DNA of 64,000 bases from Bacillota bacterium (GTDB lineage: Bacteria; Bacillota; Sulfobacillia; Sulfobacillales; Sulfobacillaceae): the NCBI GenBank assembly GCA_026627385.1, contig JAPNUR010000001.1, positions 124,001 to 188,000 on the forward strand, in the 5' to 3' direction. Shown piece by piece: positions 63,830-64,000 of the stretch; the stretch's first letter is position 1, and each line of letters opens with the position of its first letter. The notes below the pieces were generated by a model, which searched no databases, had not been told where the DNA came from, and saw only the letters and a list, made by a program, of their open reading frames with translations. The translations under genes were made by a program, and so were the position numbers.

Positions 63830-63990
63830 AACAATTCCTCCTCCGACCAACCTGGTTCGCGACAATCATCACTGTTTTCCTGCGAAATTCGACGATCTTC
63901 GGCGAAAATCCTGCTGCAGATTGGAAAATCGAACAAGGATCGGCGTGGTAGCCAAAATTTCCCATATTCGGACAAACATGAGGAGGGATT

Positions 63991-64000
63991 GTGGCACGTA
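63991..64000 (+). CDS. Start of a gene cut by the window edge
   Basis: GTG at 63991 follows AGGAGGG by 4 bases and begins M-A-R; only three codons are visible. The strong site is the only evidence. Confidence 0.35.

Overview
The window looks like chromosome of a moderately GC-rich, flagellated, spore-lineage Gram-positive, most likely an acidophilic Firmicute of the Sulfobacillus type. This is an inference from strong AGGAGG-type ribosome binding sites with frequent GTG/TTG starts, a sedolisin (acid) protease, several IS200/IS605 elements and relics, flagellin/FliD/FliS genes and a PcsB-like cell-wall protein. No rRNA, tRNA or CRISPR array was recognised.

Layout. 1-6.9 kb: an M14 carboxypeptidase (cut by the window edge), an operon of endonuclease IV, a lipid kinase and a GH1 glycosidase, then a MarR regulator with an AcoX-like NAD-kinase-fold protein and a histidine phosphatase. 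6.9-9.1 kb: a cobalamin riboswitch leading into a BtuC/BtuD-type importer, with no BtuF nearby. 9.4-13.96 kb: flagellar filament genes (flagellin, FliD, FliS), a convergent glycosyltransferase with TPRs, and a 41-codon ORF ahead of flagellin. 14-16.8 kb: an amidohydrolase and an Eis-like acetyltransferase. 16.8-20.6 kb: a transposon graveyard plus one complete-looking IS605-type element whose TnpB is intact while its TnpA has lost the catalytic tyrosine. 20.6-24 kb: ECF sigma factor, anti-sigma factor and a secreted propeller protein. 24-33.8 kb: more transposon relics and metabolic genes (MFS carrier, RmlD-like reductase, NifX-like protein, MBL hydrolase, MtnE-like aminotransferase, M61 peptidase, sedolisin).

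33.8-44 kb is a mostly leftward exopolysaccharide cluster: initiating sugar-phosphate transferase, epimerase, three GT4 and two GT2 glycosyltransferases and an O-antigen-ligase/polymerase-type membrane protein. 44.2-57.7 kb is a polyamine island: agmatinase, putrescine aminotransferase, three APC permeases, a saccharopine-dehydrogenase-like enzyme, spermidine synthase, a PucR regulator, an aminobutyraldehyde-type dehydrogenase and an EamA exporter. Together these would import amines and convert agmatine to putrescine, 4-aminobutanal and GABA, with a side branch to spermidine. 58-64 kb: an oxidoreductase, FtsH, two hypothetical proteins, a coiled-coil lytic transglycosylase and the first codons of a further gene.

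Most attractive items for follow-up: the TnpA Tyr-to-Asp change next to an intact TnpB, the polyamine island with its unusual dehydrogenase, the ribosome-binding-site hairpin at 4485-4515, and the small ORF and hairpin ahead of flagellin.
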